DNA of 64,000 bases from contig OX463778.1 of the NCBI GenBank assembly GCA_949825025.1, positions 49,314,829 to 49,378,828 of the forward strand, read 5' to 3'. Both the position numbers and the translations under genes were made by a program. Below, one piece after another: positions 24,016 to 33,790 of the stretch. Every line of letters begins with the position of its first letter. The first letter of the stretch is position 1. Source of the DNA: Siphlonurus alternatus (taxonomy: Eukaryota; Arthropoda; Insecta; Ephemeroptera; Siphlonuridae). The notes below the pieces were generated by a model. The model ran no database searches and had not been told where the DNA came from. It saw only the letters and a program-made list of their open reading frames with translations.

Positions 24016-27000
24016 ATGGTTTATATGGTAAAAACAACTAGAACGACGATTGGACCAGAGAGAATGGATTCAGAAGAGCAGAGAGATGTGCCTCCCAAGA
24101 AGCCCAAAGTTTGTTACATCAACCTTGGTAAAGATGACCAGATGGAGGCATGGGGTTATGAGAGAAGCTGGCTACGTACGATTCTTTGCTATGTCAGTGT
24201 CATGCTGACGTGCGGTGCGTTACGCCTCTTTCTGCACTGGATGCCCCGTTGTTTACTCTTATTCACCCATAGACCATGTAGTCTGGCTAATTCCACAAGG
24301 GTGTTGCTAGTGGAGAAAAACGGTGAAAAGTATCGTAGATACCATGTAAAGAACGTGATGACCATCAAGGGTTTAGACAAACAAGGTAGCGAGTTGCAGA
24401 AAAAATCCCCAAACAATGGTCAGGGGCTCGCAGACTCGACGTGTTCTCTCCCAGAGGGGTTGAGTCTGCACCTTGGCGGAGGCTCGTTCCAGGAGGCGGA
24501 TGAATTGCGTGTTTTGTGGGTGAAGAAACGGATGTACGTCTGGCAGACATCCATGGGCAGTTTCGAGGTTTTGTGCGGATTAGATCATGATGTGACCGCA
24601 GCTGTACTTCACCAGCAAACGGGCCTCAGCATTCAGCAGCAGGACGACAGAAGGCGCGTTTATGGTCAAAATGATATTACGGTGCCAGTTCAGAGCATCC
24701 TGAATCTGTTCCTCTTGGAGATTCTCCACCCTTTCTACGCTTTCCAGTTCTTCTCGATCTGCATTTGGATAATCGACGACTACATATTCTACGCCATCGC
24801 CATCCTCATCATGTCTGCAGGAGGCATGGTGGTCTCCGTCGTGCAAGCGAGGCGAACTCAAAAGGATTTGCATGCCAAGGTCAAATCTCGAGGCATAGCA
24901 TTGGTACGTCGTATCGACGGGATTGTCGAGAGCGGCACCGAGAAACTCGTACCTGGGGATATAATAATACTTCCCCTCCGTGATTACAACCTGCACTGCG
25001 ACGCAGTTCTGCTAAATGGCACGTGCGTTGTCAATGAGAGCATGTTGACGGGCGAGAGTGAACCGATTACCAAGACCCCACTTCCCAACGAACCAGGAAT
25101 TGTGTATGATGTTCGTGAACATGAACTGCATACCTTGTTCAGCGGAACTCGACTGCTGCAGAGCCACTGCTATTCGGAAGAATCGGTGTCAGCATTAGTT
25201 GTTCGCACGGGCTACCTCACGAGCAAAGGTGAGATGGTATGCTCCATGTTATACCCACCAAAGGTCGACTATCTTTTTGAGAGAGACTCTTACCGCTTCA
25301 TCAAGGTTCTCGCAGGTATCGCGAGCATAGGTATTTTGTATACAATCGTAACCAAACACCTGCGTGGAATTAAACCCATCGAAATCCTTCTGGATGCCCT
25401 TGACCTCATCACAATCGTATTTCCACCATCATTGCCAATAGCAATGACCGTCGGCCGCATGTATGCCGAGAGCCAGCTACGGAAAACCAACATTGTCTGT
25501 ATGAATTCCAGAACAATTAACGTGGCGGGATCGCTGGACTGCATATGCTTTGACAAGACAGGCACTCTCACAGAAGGTGAACTGGATATGTGGGGTGTGT
25601 TGCCAATCGTGCACGGGTCGTTTCAAGCACCAATATGCGATTTTCCACTCAAATCAAGAAGCAATCCGCCGTACGAAGAGTGGAACCTCGCCATGGCATG
25701 TGCACACTCTCTTACTCTCATCGATGGCAAATTGACAGGTGACCTTCTCGACCAAAAGATGTTTGAGAGCACCGGCTGGATCCTCGAGATATCCTACCTA
25801 AAGAGATTCCTTCACATCTTGAAGCCTTCTCAAACCCTGTCGGGTATACGGGAGGAAGTATCGTGTCAAGTTGGGCTAGTCTGTCAGTTCCCCTTCTCAT
25901 CGTCTCTGCGAAGGATGTCCGTGCTGGTCAAGCCTCGCTGGGAGAAAGATTTCAGAGTATTCTGTAAGGGTGCTCCCGAGGCCGTGACTCTGCTCTGTCG
26001 TCCCGAAACGGTGCCAGATAATTTTACGAGGCACTTACGACACTACACCCGACAGGGCCTGCGTGTCCTTGCTCTGGCTGGACGAACATATGAATTGGAT
26101 GAACACCTACATGTTTATAGTCAGGAGGAACTGGAAAGGGATCTCACTCTATTGGGTCTTCTGGTCCTGGGGAACAAACTGAAGAAAGACAGTGCCAGTG
26201 TCGTGGCGGATCTCAGGAGAGCCTGCGTGAGATGCATAATGGTTACCGGAGACGAACTCTTGACTGCTGTGAGCATCGCCCGGGATTGTGGTCTAGTTGC
26301 AGCTGATGAAAAAGTTGCTACCGTCCAAGTCACCAAAGAGGGTGATGGAATCTTCTACACAGACTGCGAGAACGAAGTCCATGATTTCGACTGTAGTTCT
26401 GACTTTTCATCGATCTCCATCAACCCTTCCGTTCGAAACTCGTCTACTCGTTCTGTGCTTGCAGTTTCCGGATACACGTGGCAAGCCTTATGCACTTCTT
26501 TTCCCGATGCGGTTGCCACCGTAGCTACCAGGAGCGCTATTTTTGCGCGAATGAAACCCGAGCACAAGCAGCAACTCGTCGAGGAGCTGCAAAGACTCGG
26601 ATACTGTGTTGGAATGGTGGGCGACGGTGCCAACGACTGTGGAGCTCTGAAGGCCGCCCATATTGGCATCTCTTTTTCAGAAGCCGACTCTGCCATGGCC
26701 TCTTCATTTACCTCACATGAACAGAGTGTGGAATGTGTACAAAAAGTAATACGAGAGAGTCGGGCAGCCCTGGTCACCAGCTTCGGACTCTTCAAGTACA
26801 TGGCTGCCTACAGTCTCACGCAATTCATCACTGTGCTGTTGCTTTACGCGAGGGATTCAAACCTTTCCGACACTGAGTTTCTCTTTATTGACTTGTTCTT
26901 GATAACAACGATAGCCTTCTTCTTTGGTCACACGAAATCGTACCCAGGTCCGCTGGCTAAAAAAACACCCTTGGCGAGCCTAATGTCTCCAATTCCAATA

Positions 27001-27468
27001 ACCTCCCTTATTGGTCAGCTGATTTTAGTGGCGGCGGCACAAGTATTTGCTTTGTTTCACTTTCACTCCTACTGGTGGTTCCAACCATTTGTACATAATC
27101 CAGGGGTTAGTAACAATTATTCATTTGAGAATTATGCCTTGTTTACTGTATCCGCTCTCCAGTATTTGGTGTTGGCTGTTGTGTTTTCACAAGGAGCACC
27201 TTATAGGAAGCATATCGGATCTAATACCGGCCTAACAATAACATTGTTGGTGGGTTTGACCACCGTTTTATACTTGATTCTGTACCCTTGCACGTGGCTG
27301 GAAGCTTTTTTCGAATTTAAACTTCCACCAGAGTGGACGCCCAGGTTCGTAATTGTAGCTATAAGCGTGGTACACTTCTTGCTCAGTTGGGGTTTTGAGG
27401 TGTCAGTGAATAAAGCACTGTCTGGTTCCAAGGAGGGTAAAGAGAAATATGGCTTGAGAAGGAGATAA
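24016..27468 (+). CDS. P5-type cation-transporting ATPase, ATP13A family, single exon (1,150 aa)
   Basis: P5B-type P-type ATPase of the ATP13A2/ATP13A3 group, whose characterised members export polyamines from late endosomes and lysosomes. Every catalytic signature is present: actuator TGES at 345-348, a PPSLP motif in the substrate helix (P5B enzymes usually have PPALP), phosphorylation motif DKTGTLTEG with D513, nucleotide-binding KGAPEAV, and hinge GDGANDCGALKAAH from 869. Hydrophobic segments before TGES, around PPSLP and across the last 300 residues fit the usual ten-helix topology plus an N-terminal hydrophobic hairpin. Length matches full-length family members. Homology seems to begin near KDDQMEAWGY, so the start could be the Met at 24016 or 24064. 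The absence of introns in a gene this long is unusual for an animal and may mean a retrocopy or a captured gene. Confidence 0.95.
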   Translation: MVYMVKTTRTTIGPERMDSEEQRDVPPKKPKVCYINLGKDDQMEAWGYERSWLRTILCYVSVMLTCGALRLFLHWMPRCLLLFTHRPCSLANSTRVLLVEKNGEKYRRYHVKNVMTIKGLDKQGSELQKKSPNNGQGLADSTCSLPEGLSLHLGGGSFQEADELRVLWVKKRMYVWQTSMGSFEVLCGLDHDVTAAVLHQQTGLSIQQQDDRRRVYGQNDITVPVQSILNLFLLEILHPFYAFQFFSICIWIIDDYIFYAIAILIMSAGGMVVSVVQARRTQKDLHAKVKSRGIALVRRIDGIVESGTEKLVPGDIIILPLRDYNLHCDAVLLNGTCVVNESMLTGESEPITKTPLPNEPGIVYDVREHELHTLFSGTRLLQSHCYSEESVSALVVRTGYLTSKGEMVCSMLYPPKVDYLFERDSYRFIKVLAGIASIGILYTIVTKHLRGIKPIEILLDALDLITIVFPPSLPIAMTVGRMYAESQLRKTNIVCMNSRTINVAGSLDCICFDKTGTLTEGELDMWGVLPIVHGSFQAPICDFPLKSRSNPPYEEWNLAMACAHSLTLIDGKLTGDLLDQKMFESTGWILEISYLKRFLHILKPSQTLSGIREEVSCQVGLVCQFPFSSSLRRMSVLVKPRWEKDFRVFCKGAPEAVTLLCRPETVPDNFTRHLRHYTRQGLRVLALAGRTYELDEHLHVYSQEELERDLTLLGLLVLGNKLKKDSASVVADLRRACVRCIMVTGDELLTAVSIARDCGLVAADEKVATVQVTKEGDGIFYTDCENEVHDFDCSSDFSSISINPSVRNSSTRSVLAVSGYTWQALCTSFPDAVATVATRSAIFARMKPEHKQQLVEELQRLGYCVGMVGDGANDCGALKAAHIGISFSEADSAMASSFTSHEQSVECVQKVIRESRAALVTSFGLFKYMAAYSLTQFITVLLLYARDSNLSDTEFLFIDLFLITTIAFFFGHTKSYPGPLAKKTPLASLMSPIPITSLIGQLILVAAAQVFALFHFHSYWWFQPFVHNPGVSNNYSFENYALFTVSALQYLVLAVVFSQGAPYRKHIGSNTGLTITLLVGLTTVLYLILYPCTWLEAFFEFKLPPEWTPRFVIVAISVVHFLLSWGFEVSVNKALSGSKEGKEKYGLRRR

Positions 27469-28045
27469 GTCCAGACCCCTTATGCCCCCTTTTGTATATA
27501 ATCAAACAATACAACCTCCTTTGTAATGGTCATTCATAATTTGGGACCGCTTTAAATCCATAAAGCTGGGATGGTCTTGAATGTGAATAAGTTTTCACAG
27601 TTCCGAACTGCTACAACAAATTTATTACTTGACCCAAGAACCTATTTTTTTTTTCTTAAAGGTGCCTACCACCTAAATGGAGGTACAGATGGCCGGTAAC
27701 CTCTTAGAAGGTGGTCATTTGACCGACATTTTTTTCCGTGAAATGACAAACTTTTTTTTTTTTTTTACCAGCGGAAAAAAAAAACATGTCTTAAGTTAAT
27801 CAAAGTTTAATATGTTTTTTTGTTTTTTCATCACATTAAAATAAAAACTCTTTAACGGTTTCAACTGTACAGGTTACGGGTCCATTTTCACCTCTGTAGT
27901 TATAAAATTAGACATGACTGCGAATGACTTACTTACAAAGCAACCAATTGATATATTTCAAATTTAAAATATATTGGTGAAAATAAATAGTAAAGCGTAT
28001 AACCAAGAAAAATAACAATAATTTTAACAACACCTTTATTAAATT
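27469..28045. other. 3' flank of the ATPase gene with a transposon-end remnant
   Basis: Untranslated or intergenic DNA. It includes the TIR remnant at 27659-27747 and otherwise AT-rich sequence. No gene seen. Confidence 0.6.
27659..27747 (-). mobile_element. Solo end of the TA-flanked element family
   Basis: Inverted match to the left end of the element at 52941: CTCCATTTAGGTGGTAGG and GTCGGTCAAATGACCACCTT are both present in complement. Only one end is visible here. Confidence 0.8.
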
Positions 28046-28488
28046 ATATATATATATATATATTTATTTATTTATTTTTTTTTTTTTATTTTTTTTTATC
28101 AAACCCTATTGGGTACTTCTATTTACTAATTACATACTACTTTGAAACCCTGAACCTTCCGAAACCCTAACTTGAGCGTTTCGCGGGCCCTTCCGGAACG
28201 GGGGTGGCCACGGCCTTGCAAATCCATCCCGGCATTTGCCTGCGGCTGAGGGAAACGTGGAAACCTCAGCCAGGATGGACGCTACAGCTTTTGTCAATGA
28301 ACCGGAAGTGCAATGGTCCAAAGCCAGGGGAACCACATAGTGGAAAAGCGCAACGATTTACCCCTGGGTGGGAAACGTGGTTTTTGTTGAAAATGGTCAC
28401 CCATCCAACTACTAACCACGCGCGGCGTTGCTTGACTTCGGTGATCTGACGAGACCCGGTCAAGCGCACTGCGCCACACCTCCCACTG
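28046..28488 (-). mobile_element. 5S-rRNA-derived SINE
   Basis: Read on the minus strand, the head is a 5S rRNA-like pol III promoter region: CCGGGTCTCGTCAGATCACC, GAAGTCAAGCAACGCC and GTTAGTAGTTGGATGGGTGA (28462 downward) match the conserved 5S internal promoter region, starting about 25 bases from the element's beginning as in 5S rRNA. An unrelated GC-richer body follows (to about 28140), then an A-rich tail with A8-A12 and AAAT repeats. Head, body and tail in this order define a SINE3-like, 5S-headed SINE rather than a 5S gene. Confidence 0.85.
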
Positions 28489-28532
28489 TATATACGTATA
28501 TATGTATATATATATACATATATTTTTTTTTC

Positions 28533-29159
28533 CTATAAAATTCGCTTGATTTCTCTAAACAATCCACCGAGAAATATTTCAGCTACATACTGTCCAGTTG
28601 CCACATAACAGTCTTTTAGTTCAGCATCATAACTGATGTTCATAAAGTCTTCGCAGTATTCTCGCGGGATCTCAATTGGATTTCGCGTATCTCCAGAATG
28701 ATAAAGGAATGGAGGAGCGTCAGTTACTCCACGAACTGGTTCTGTTCGACGTTTTTCAGGGTGCTCTGCCCACATTCGTAAATATGGAGTGGCCATGAAA
28801 CACCTCTTGTCAATTTTGTTCCATTCGCAGTAAAAATTGTTTTTTAACTTATCTGTAGTTTTGTTTTGGTCCCCATCCTTGTCTCCTTCTTTGCCTTCAT
28901 CTTTATCTTCCTCCAAAAATTCTCCATTTTTATCGTAAGGATAATGAGACACGGCATCGCAACCAGATGCGGTGAACTGAACACTACCGAACGGACACTG
29001 TAACCCTTCTGGACAATAGTATCTCAGAGGTTCCTCCTCCCATGTGATATCTGATGCTGGTCTAGAATATTCCCCCGAATCATATCGGTATTTATTTAGC
29101 TTATTTTTCGCGTAAATGTAAGCATTGTCAATATCTCTACTCGTTAGACCACTCGACAT
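28533..29159 (-). CDS. PIF-0/P74-like protein, N-terminal portion only (208 aa)
   Basis: Resembles the N-terminal part of PIF-0 (P74), a component of the per os infectivity factor complex that large arthropod DNA viruses use to enter gut cells. The fit rests on the spacing of LTSRDIDNAYIYAKN near the start, YYCPEGLQCPFGS (47-59) and SGCDAVSHYPY (65-75), and on a C-terminal block EYCEDFMN ... DCYVATGQYVAEIFLGG. An acidic insertion (about 80-100) lies between. PIF-0 proteins are usually over 600 residues with C-terminal membrane segments; here the frame stops at 208, about 45 bases before the SINE, within A- and TA-rich DNA. No continuation is visible downstream on this strand. It is probably a truncated endogenous copy or one part of a split gene. 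PIF-5 is the alternative family. Confidence 0.6.
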   Translation of the reverse strand: MSSGLTSRDIDNAYIYAKNKLNKYRYDSGEYSRPASDITWEEEPLRYYCPEGLQCPFGSVQFTASGCDAVSHYPYDKNGEFLEEDKDEGKEGDKDGDQNKTTDKLKNNFYCEWNKIDKRCFMATPYLRMWAEHPEKRRTEPVRGVTDAPPFLYHSGDTRNPIEIPREYCEDFMNISYDAELKDCYVATGQYVAEIFLGGLFREIKRIL

Positions 29160-29308
29160 TTCTCCTTCAAAAATTTGAAAATTTTTCTACGAGAATATTT
29201 GTGGTTATCTTTGAATATATGCGCGTTGTTGTACTTGTAATTCAATTAAATATATTTAGTATTTATCAGTGTATGTAGTTCATATATTTCATTACTTTAA
29301 ATGAAGGC

Positions 29309-29373
<65 letters not shown>

Positions 29374-29507
29374 AAATTACAAGATCATCAACTTACTACA
29401 ACAACAAAATTCCGTCAGATTAGGTTTTATCGTACAAGAAATAGGGAAAGGTCAAATTAAAAGATTGGGAATAAAAATAAATATTATGTAAAAGTATTTC
29501 AACTTAC
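29160..29507. repeat. AT-rich flank with a (TA)n tract at 29311-29366
   Basis: No further gene. On the minus strand, GTTGTAG followed by TAA near 29398 could be an acceptor for a last exon starting with a stop codon, after the exon at 29508-29570; this is only a possibility. Confidence 0.5.
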
Positions 29508-29570
29508 CATATCTGCATGTGATTTATGTAAATTTCTGGATCCTGTTGGTTTCATTTTACTTGTTGATGC
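29508..29570 (-). CDS. Phase-0 exon, 21 codons
   Basis: Bounded by a strong acceptor (TTCTTTCTAG) and a consensus donor (ATG followed by GTAAGT). It encodes ASTSKMKPTGSRNLHKSHAD plus M and is exactly 63 nt, so it can be included or skipped without shifting frame. It follows the 54-nt exon at 29866-29919 in compatible phase. Serine/lysine-rich, no domain recognised. Confidence 0.55.
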
Positions 29571-29583
29571 CTAGAAAGAAAAT

Positions 29584-29638
<55 letters not shown>

Positions 29639-29649
29639 CATATTTATAA

Positions 29650-29687
<38 letters not shown>

Positions 29688-29865
29688 TATATAATATATA
29701 ATATATATTTCTCGTTGTGTTTATAAATATAAACAAAGTGGAAGAATTTTTATATATTGTGGAATATTTTGTTTGAATAAATTGAAAGAATGTGGAAGTG
29801 GTATTTTGTATACATAAACAAAATCTAACACATTATTTACGGAATTAAATATGTTTCAAACCAAC
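29571..29865. repeat. Intron-like AT-rich DNA with TA tracts
   Basis: Two TA tracts (29589-29637, 29656-29682) and palindromic TA-rich spacers. Probably an intron between the flanking phase-0 exons. Confidence 0.6.
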
Positions 29866-29919
29866 CTGTGAATGCGTCGATGGATATGGTAGCTGCACTC
29901 TTCTTGCAGATTGTAATGC
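29866..29919 (-). CDS. Phase-0 exon, 18 codons
   Basis: Acceptor TTTATTTATAG and donor CAG/GTTGGT enclose 54 nt encoding ALQSARRVQLPYPSTHSQ. Both borders are in phase 0, as in the neighbouring candidate exons. No domain recognised. Confidence 0.5.
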
Positions 29920-30703
29920 CTATAAATAAAAGAAAGAAAAGAATTACTTTAAAACTTAGTCGTTACTTTTAAACCTCTAAATATTAATTCTTTTATGAAG
30001 TGGGTTAAATTAAATTAATCTTATCGATTAGGAAATATTAATGAATTATTTTTTTTATTAATAACTCTCTTTAATACTAATAATTCATTTTCTAAACTAG
30101 CTAAGCTCAATAATAATTAATACTACAATGCTATTAATGTAAACCGAGTATTGCCTACAGTGCGTTAGGTTTAGCTGGAATATAGATAATCCTTCTTATT
30201 TTTCATTACTTGTGACAATTCCGTTAACATTTATTTTATTTTTTTACTTTTATTCTTAATATTACTTTACTTGGATTATACAAAGTAGACTAAAAGTGAA
30301 GGGGGTGGAAAAATATTTAAAATTGATATTCATTTAAATTTTTGGACATATACCTGTGTCTAACAATAAGTTCGATCCTTCCTGAAGTTGACTCTCGATA
30401 GGTACAATAGTGTAGTACATACGAGTTTTAGTGACGTATAACGCTAAGCAACCATCGCAACATACTACATTCTATATCTTTCTCTTACACTTTATAAAAT
30501 TAAAAGCATGAACAACAAAATGCTGATACATACTCAGTAATCACTGAGTGCTTAAATAATAGTAAAGGTTAAACAAAAAACAAAACAAAACACATAATTC
30601 ATTATTGAACAAAATACAAAAATGTATTTTTCATTTCAGTCTTAGAACCTTTTGAAGCCCGATATGAAAAGCTAAAAAATTAAATATTTTCTATGACTCA
30701 ATC

Positions 30704-30765
<62 letters not shown>

Positions 30766-30774
30766 CTGCATTAC
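29920..30774. other. Intron-like AT-rich DNA with a (TA)n tract at 30707-30761
   Basis: No gene seen; it lies between two candidate minus-strand exons. Confidence 0.55.
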
Positions 30775-30909
30775 CTTTGTTAGCCGTGTCTGAGGACCAG
30801 GATTCATTTCAACATCATTAGAGAGTAGTATTTTACGAGTGATAAAACACTTGTTATCATTAATACCTAACAAACTCTCTCTTCCAGAAGGATCTGTGTA
30901 TTTGTTAAC
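30775..30909 (-). CDS. Phase-0 exon carrying a canonical 2A ribosome-skipping motif
   Basis: A 135-nt exon with acceptor TTTATTGTTTCAG and donor AAG/GTAATG encodes 45 residues that include ILLSNDVEMNPGP (core at 30793-30816). DVExNPGP is the invariant core of 2A peptides, where the ribosome fails to join Gly to the final Pro and makes two chains from one ORF. The hydrophobic ILLS stretch before it is also usual, but the residue before the core Asp is Asn, not the common Gly. Known cellular 2A motifs occur mainly near the start of non-LTR retrotransposon ORFs, so this could be an exonised retroelement fragment. If translated with its neighbours, the downstream product would begin at this Pro. 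Confidence 0.6.
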
Positions 30910-31864
30910 CTGAAACAATAAAAAAAAAACTTTTAAAAAAGTTAAAAAAAAAAACAGCTTTTGTGAATCTTAAGCATGTTAAATTTTTAACAAAAGTAAA
31001 AAAAAAAAAAAAAACATTTCAATTGAAATCTTAACTTAAATACACTCGGCGCTGCTGCGGTATATCAACGTGTTTTAACTTTTTTACCCTACAAAACGGA
31101 TGGTATAGTTTCAAATCGCTCTGCTGACTCTATTATTCCCCAATTTAGCATTGAAAATAAAATAAATGATAAGTATTTTAATAACAGCATTATTCTTTCA
31201 ATTCTTATGCACCAATTTTCAGCATCACTCAGCATTGGCAGTAGGAAAATATATTATGCATGTTCAGCGAAAACTGTGGAATGAGATTCTTCAAGGTAGA
31301 GTTTTATTTCATTCAAATTATGGTTAATGGCAACTCTCGATCCCCGACAATTATGTAAATTATTGATATTAATCATTCTTTGTGATTTTTTTAGTTTTTT
31401 TTTTAGATGCACCGGTAGATATATGAGATATTTTTGTTTTGTATCTTACATAAGTTTACTTATAATATAATATAGCATTGTTATTTAATTTTACATTTTG
31501 TTTAAAAAAAAATGTATTTCGAACATATATATTTTTGTTTTTATCTCCTTTCAATATTTCGAACGTACTTCTTGGTGTTATTTACTTTCTTCTTTCAGGT
31601 GAATTAATTACATGGGTTGTGTAAATTAAGGAAAAAACAAAAAAAAAATCGTAAACCATGTAATAATATTTTACAGTATTGACTGTTAAAATCAAATAAT
31701 AGTACATAAATATTTCAGGGTTGATAAAAAAAAAGAACATTCACTCTCTATCTCTCTCTCTCTGTAACTCTAACAATGTTCATTAGGTTTTGAGGTTTTT
31801 ACAATACTTTTCTTGGACATAAATTTGAATCTTGCTACGTGATTGAAGATATTAATAAAAATAA
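30910..31864. other. AT-rich intergenic or intronic DNA
   Basis: No gene seen. A short CT-repeat run (TCTCTATCTCTCTCTCTC) lies near 31745-31763. Confidence 0.6.
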
Positions 31865-32335
31865 TCATGCGTCAGATTTCTCCAAGATTTGCCGCTCAAT
31901 GAGTAGATTCACAATATGAAGAATGTTCGTTTCGTGAGTAGCATCTAAAAACACATGTGTCACAATAAGTGCATCAAGAATTGAGTCAAAATAACTTAAT
32001 ACGTGTTGCTCTGCAGTAACATTCATTGGTCCATACCAGCCGTCACGAGTATTGATCACGAGGGCAATCTCTTCAGTCTCGTGACTAGTAACATTCTCTA
32101 ATAAAAGCGAGCCATAAACGTAAATCAAGTCGTCGTGCCAAATCGCAACGTTGGTTTCATACGTGATAAGAGCATGCCGTGGACTGATGGCATAGACTTG
32201 AACACCCAATACGGTGTCGAAACGAGCAACGCCGCTTCGCTTCATCCATGAATGTGTGATATGTCGACTTATAAAATACGTAGCGGTGAAACTTATCAGT
32301 CCTGTCAAGAATCGCTGTGGAAGATTCAAACCCAT
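31865..32335 (-). CDS. Small membrane-anchored orphan in the viral cluster (156 aa)
   Basis: Not recognised. The start (MGLNLPQRFLTGLISFTATY) gives a moderately hydrophobic N-terminal segment followed by a basic stretch, suggesting a signal anchor. The remainder is a compact domain of alternating hydrophobic strands with no cysteine, ending in a charged tail. It begins 56 bp after the helicase stop on the same strand, in a cluster with a PIF-like gene, so a structural or envelope role is possible. It lacks the cysteines expected of PIF-3. Confidence 0.68.
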   Translation of the reverse strand: MGLNLPQRFLTGLISFTATYFISRHITHSWMKRSGVARFDTVLGVQVYAISPRHALITYETNVAIWHDDLIYVYGSLLLENVTSHETEEIALVINTRDGWYGPMNVTAEQHVLSYFDSILDALIVTHVFLDATHETNILHIVNLLIERQILEKSDA

Positions 32336-32391
32336 CAGAGAAATTTACTTCAAGTGTAAATACTTGCTTTAATATGAAATGGTTCTTTAAA

Positions 32392-33717
32392 TCAAAGATT
32401 GTGCATTTTTTCATAAAAGGTTCGTCCAGCTACCGAGAAATTATTGATAATTTTCATGTCCAGTCGATTAATGACAATAAAAAGTTTTGAGAAGTTCTTA
32501 ACACGACTTAACATGACATACAGTTGTCCTGGACAGAATACTTCGTTCAAGTAGACGACTGCCTTTTCAAATTCCGATCCTTGCGTCTTGTGTGCTGTCA
32601 GAGCATACGCTAATATGACGGGGAACTGTCGCCGAAATATATCTTTCTCTCCAATACTCTCAACAAAGGTGTGTCTCCCGATGCAACGCGTAGTTCCGTT
32701 TCCGACTCGAATAGAGATTCTTTCTTCTTTTTTATTGATATCTGTTATGACACCGGTGGTACCGTTACATACGCCAAGCTGGTGAATATTCACAGTAACC
32801 AGTACGAAGGCACCTACCTTGAGTTCGAGTTTTAAAGGTGCAAGCTCATTTAGCTTGGCTTTAGCGTAAGGTGTAAGGTTAGCATTGATACCATTCATGT
32901 TATCAATGGCTTCCAACTCCACGAGCTCTGTTTCAAGTTTTAGAAGCGTACGTGTATTGTGGTCCATGACACGAGATCTCGTGGTATAAATGTGTGACAA
33001 AAATCGTACTCTCATATCCCTTGCATGAAACCTAGTCCAAATTTGATCCTCGAGTTTTTGTATATAGTCAATGGAGCGAATACGCAAACCGAGTCGCTGT
33101 ACGTCCTCCTGCGTACATTCTCCTTTACGAATACGCAATAGGATGGCAAACCAGTCGCTACCATCAACACCGATGTACCGATGAGGCTGTGTGAGTTGGA
33201 CGTGCGAAAAATTGCATTCGTCCCAGGTTGTCGTGAGATAGCATGGCTTGTCTTGCACCGGAGGAAGCTGATAAGGATCGCCAGCTACCACGAAGCGGAT
33301 GCCGCCAAAAGGTTTTGTACTACGTCTGCGAACGATCCGGCCAATACGGTCCACGAGTTCAAAAATTTGCGTCCCGAGCATGCTGAACTCATCTAGTATT
33401 AATACAGAGGTTGTTCTCCAAGAGTTTTTCTTTTTATCGGACATCTTGTGACATATTTTCCGTGGCGTTGATTTACCGATACCACAGCCGCTCCATGAGT
33501 GAAGAGTGTAGGCACGAATACCAGTACAGCTGGCCAGGTGTTGGGCGGCCTTGCCAGTAGATGCTGTGAGCGCTACTTCTTTTCCTGCACCTTTAAACTT
33601 ATTGTACAGGTGAACAATCAAGTGTGTCTTACCCGTGCCTCCGGGACCTGTGATGCAGATATTACGATTCATGCGTTGCAGCAATGTGACGTAATTGTCA
33701 AATTGTGTATCCATCAT
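32392..33717 (-). CDS. PIF1-type superfamily 1B DNA helicase (441 aa)
   Basis: ATP-dependent 5'-to-3' DNA helicase of the PIF1/RecD-like family, acting in DNA replication or repair. Walker A is GPGGTGKT (24-31); TASTGKAAQHL (51-61) is motif Ia; ILDEFSML (107-114) is Walker B; VVAGDPYQLPPV (143-154) is motif III with its glutamine; the C-terminal AHKTQGSEF (375-383) and YVMLSRVKN (400-408) are motifs V and VI. All expected catalytic residues are present and the ORF is uninterrupted. At 441 residues it is a minimal core, like helicases encoded by several large arthropod DNA viruses, rather than a cellular PIF1 with an N-terminal extension. It is divergent from the next rightward gene; their starts lie 73 bp apart. 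A Helitron helicase is unlikely, as no Rep domain accompanies it. Confidence 0.93.
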   Translation of the reverse strand: MMDTQFDNYVTLLQRMNRNICITGPGGTGKTHLIVHLYNKFKGAGKEVALTASTGKAAQHLASCTGIRAYTLHSWSGCGIGKSTPRKICHKMSDKKKNSWRTTSVLILDEFSMLGTQIFELVDRIGRIVRRRSTKPFGGIRFVVAGDPYQLPPVQDKPCYLTTTWDECNFSHVQLTQPHRYIGVDGSDWFAILLRIRKGECTQEDVQRLGLRIRSIDYIQKLEDQIWTRFHARDMRVRFLSHIYTTRSRVMDHNTRTLLKLETELVELEAIDNMNGINANLTPYAKAKLNELAPLKLELKVGAFVLVTVNIHQLGVCNGTTGVITDINKKEERISIRVGNGTTRCIGRHTFVESIGEKDIFRRQFPVILAYALTAHKTQGSEFEKAVVYLNEVFCPGQLYVMLSRVKNFSKLFIVINRLDMKIINNFSVAGRTFYEKMHNL

Positions 33718-33790
33718 CTACTCTTGTACAACTAGGGGTTTGGAGCTTATAGTATGGATATTTGAAATATTGTTTAATTTTTTAAACAAA
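33718..33790. promoter_or_regulatory. Short divergent intergenic promoter region
   Basis: Only 73 bp separate the ATGs of the leftward helicase and the rightward tail-anchored protein. Both promoters must lie here or inside the neighbouring coding sequence. On the helicase strand it contains CTATAAGC, which includes an ATAAG late-promoter-like pentamer. Confidence 0.45.

Noticed and set aside
28400..28488. Functional 5S rRNA gene
   Set aside because: The 5S similarity breaks off after about 100 bases and continues into an unrelated body with an A-rich tail; no T-run terminator at the correct position.
32157..32414. 85-codon minus-strand ORF between the helicase and the membrane-anchored orphan
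   Set aside because: It overlaps the better-formed 156-residue frame and the helicase end, and has no distinguishing features.
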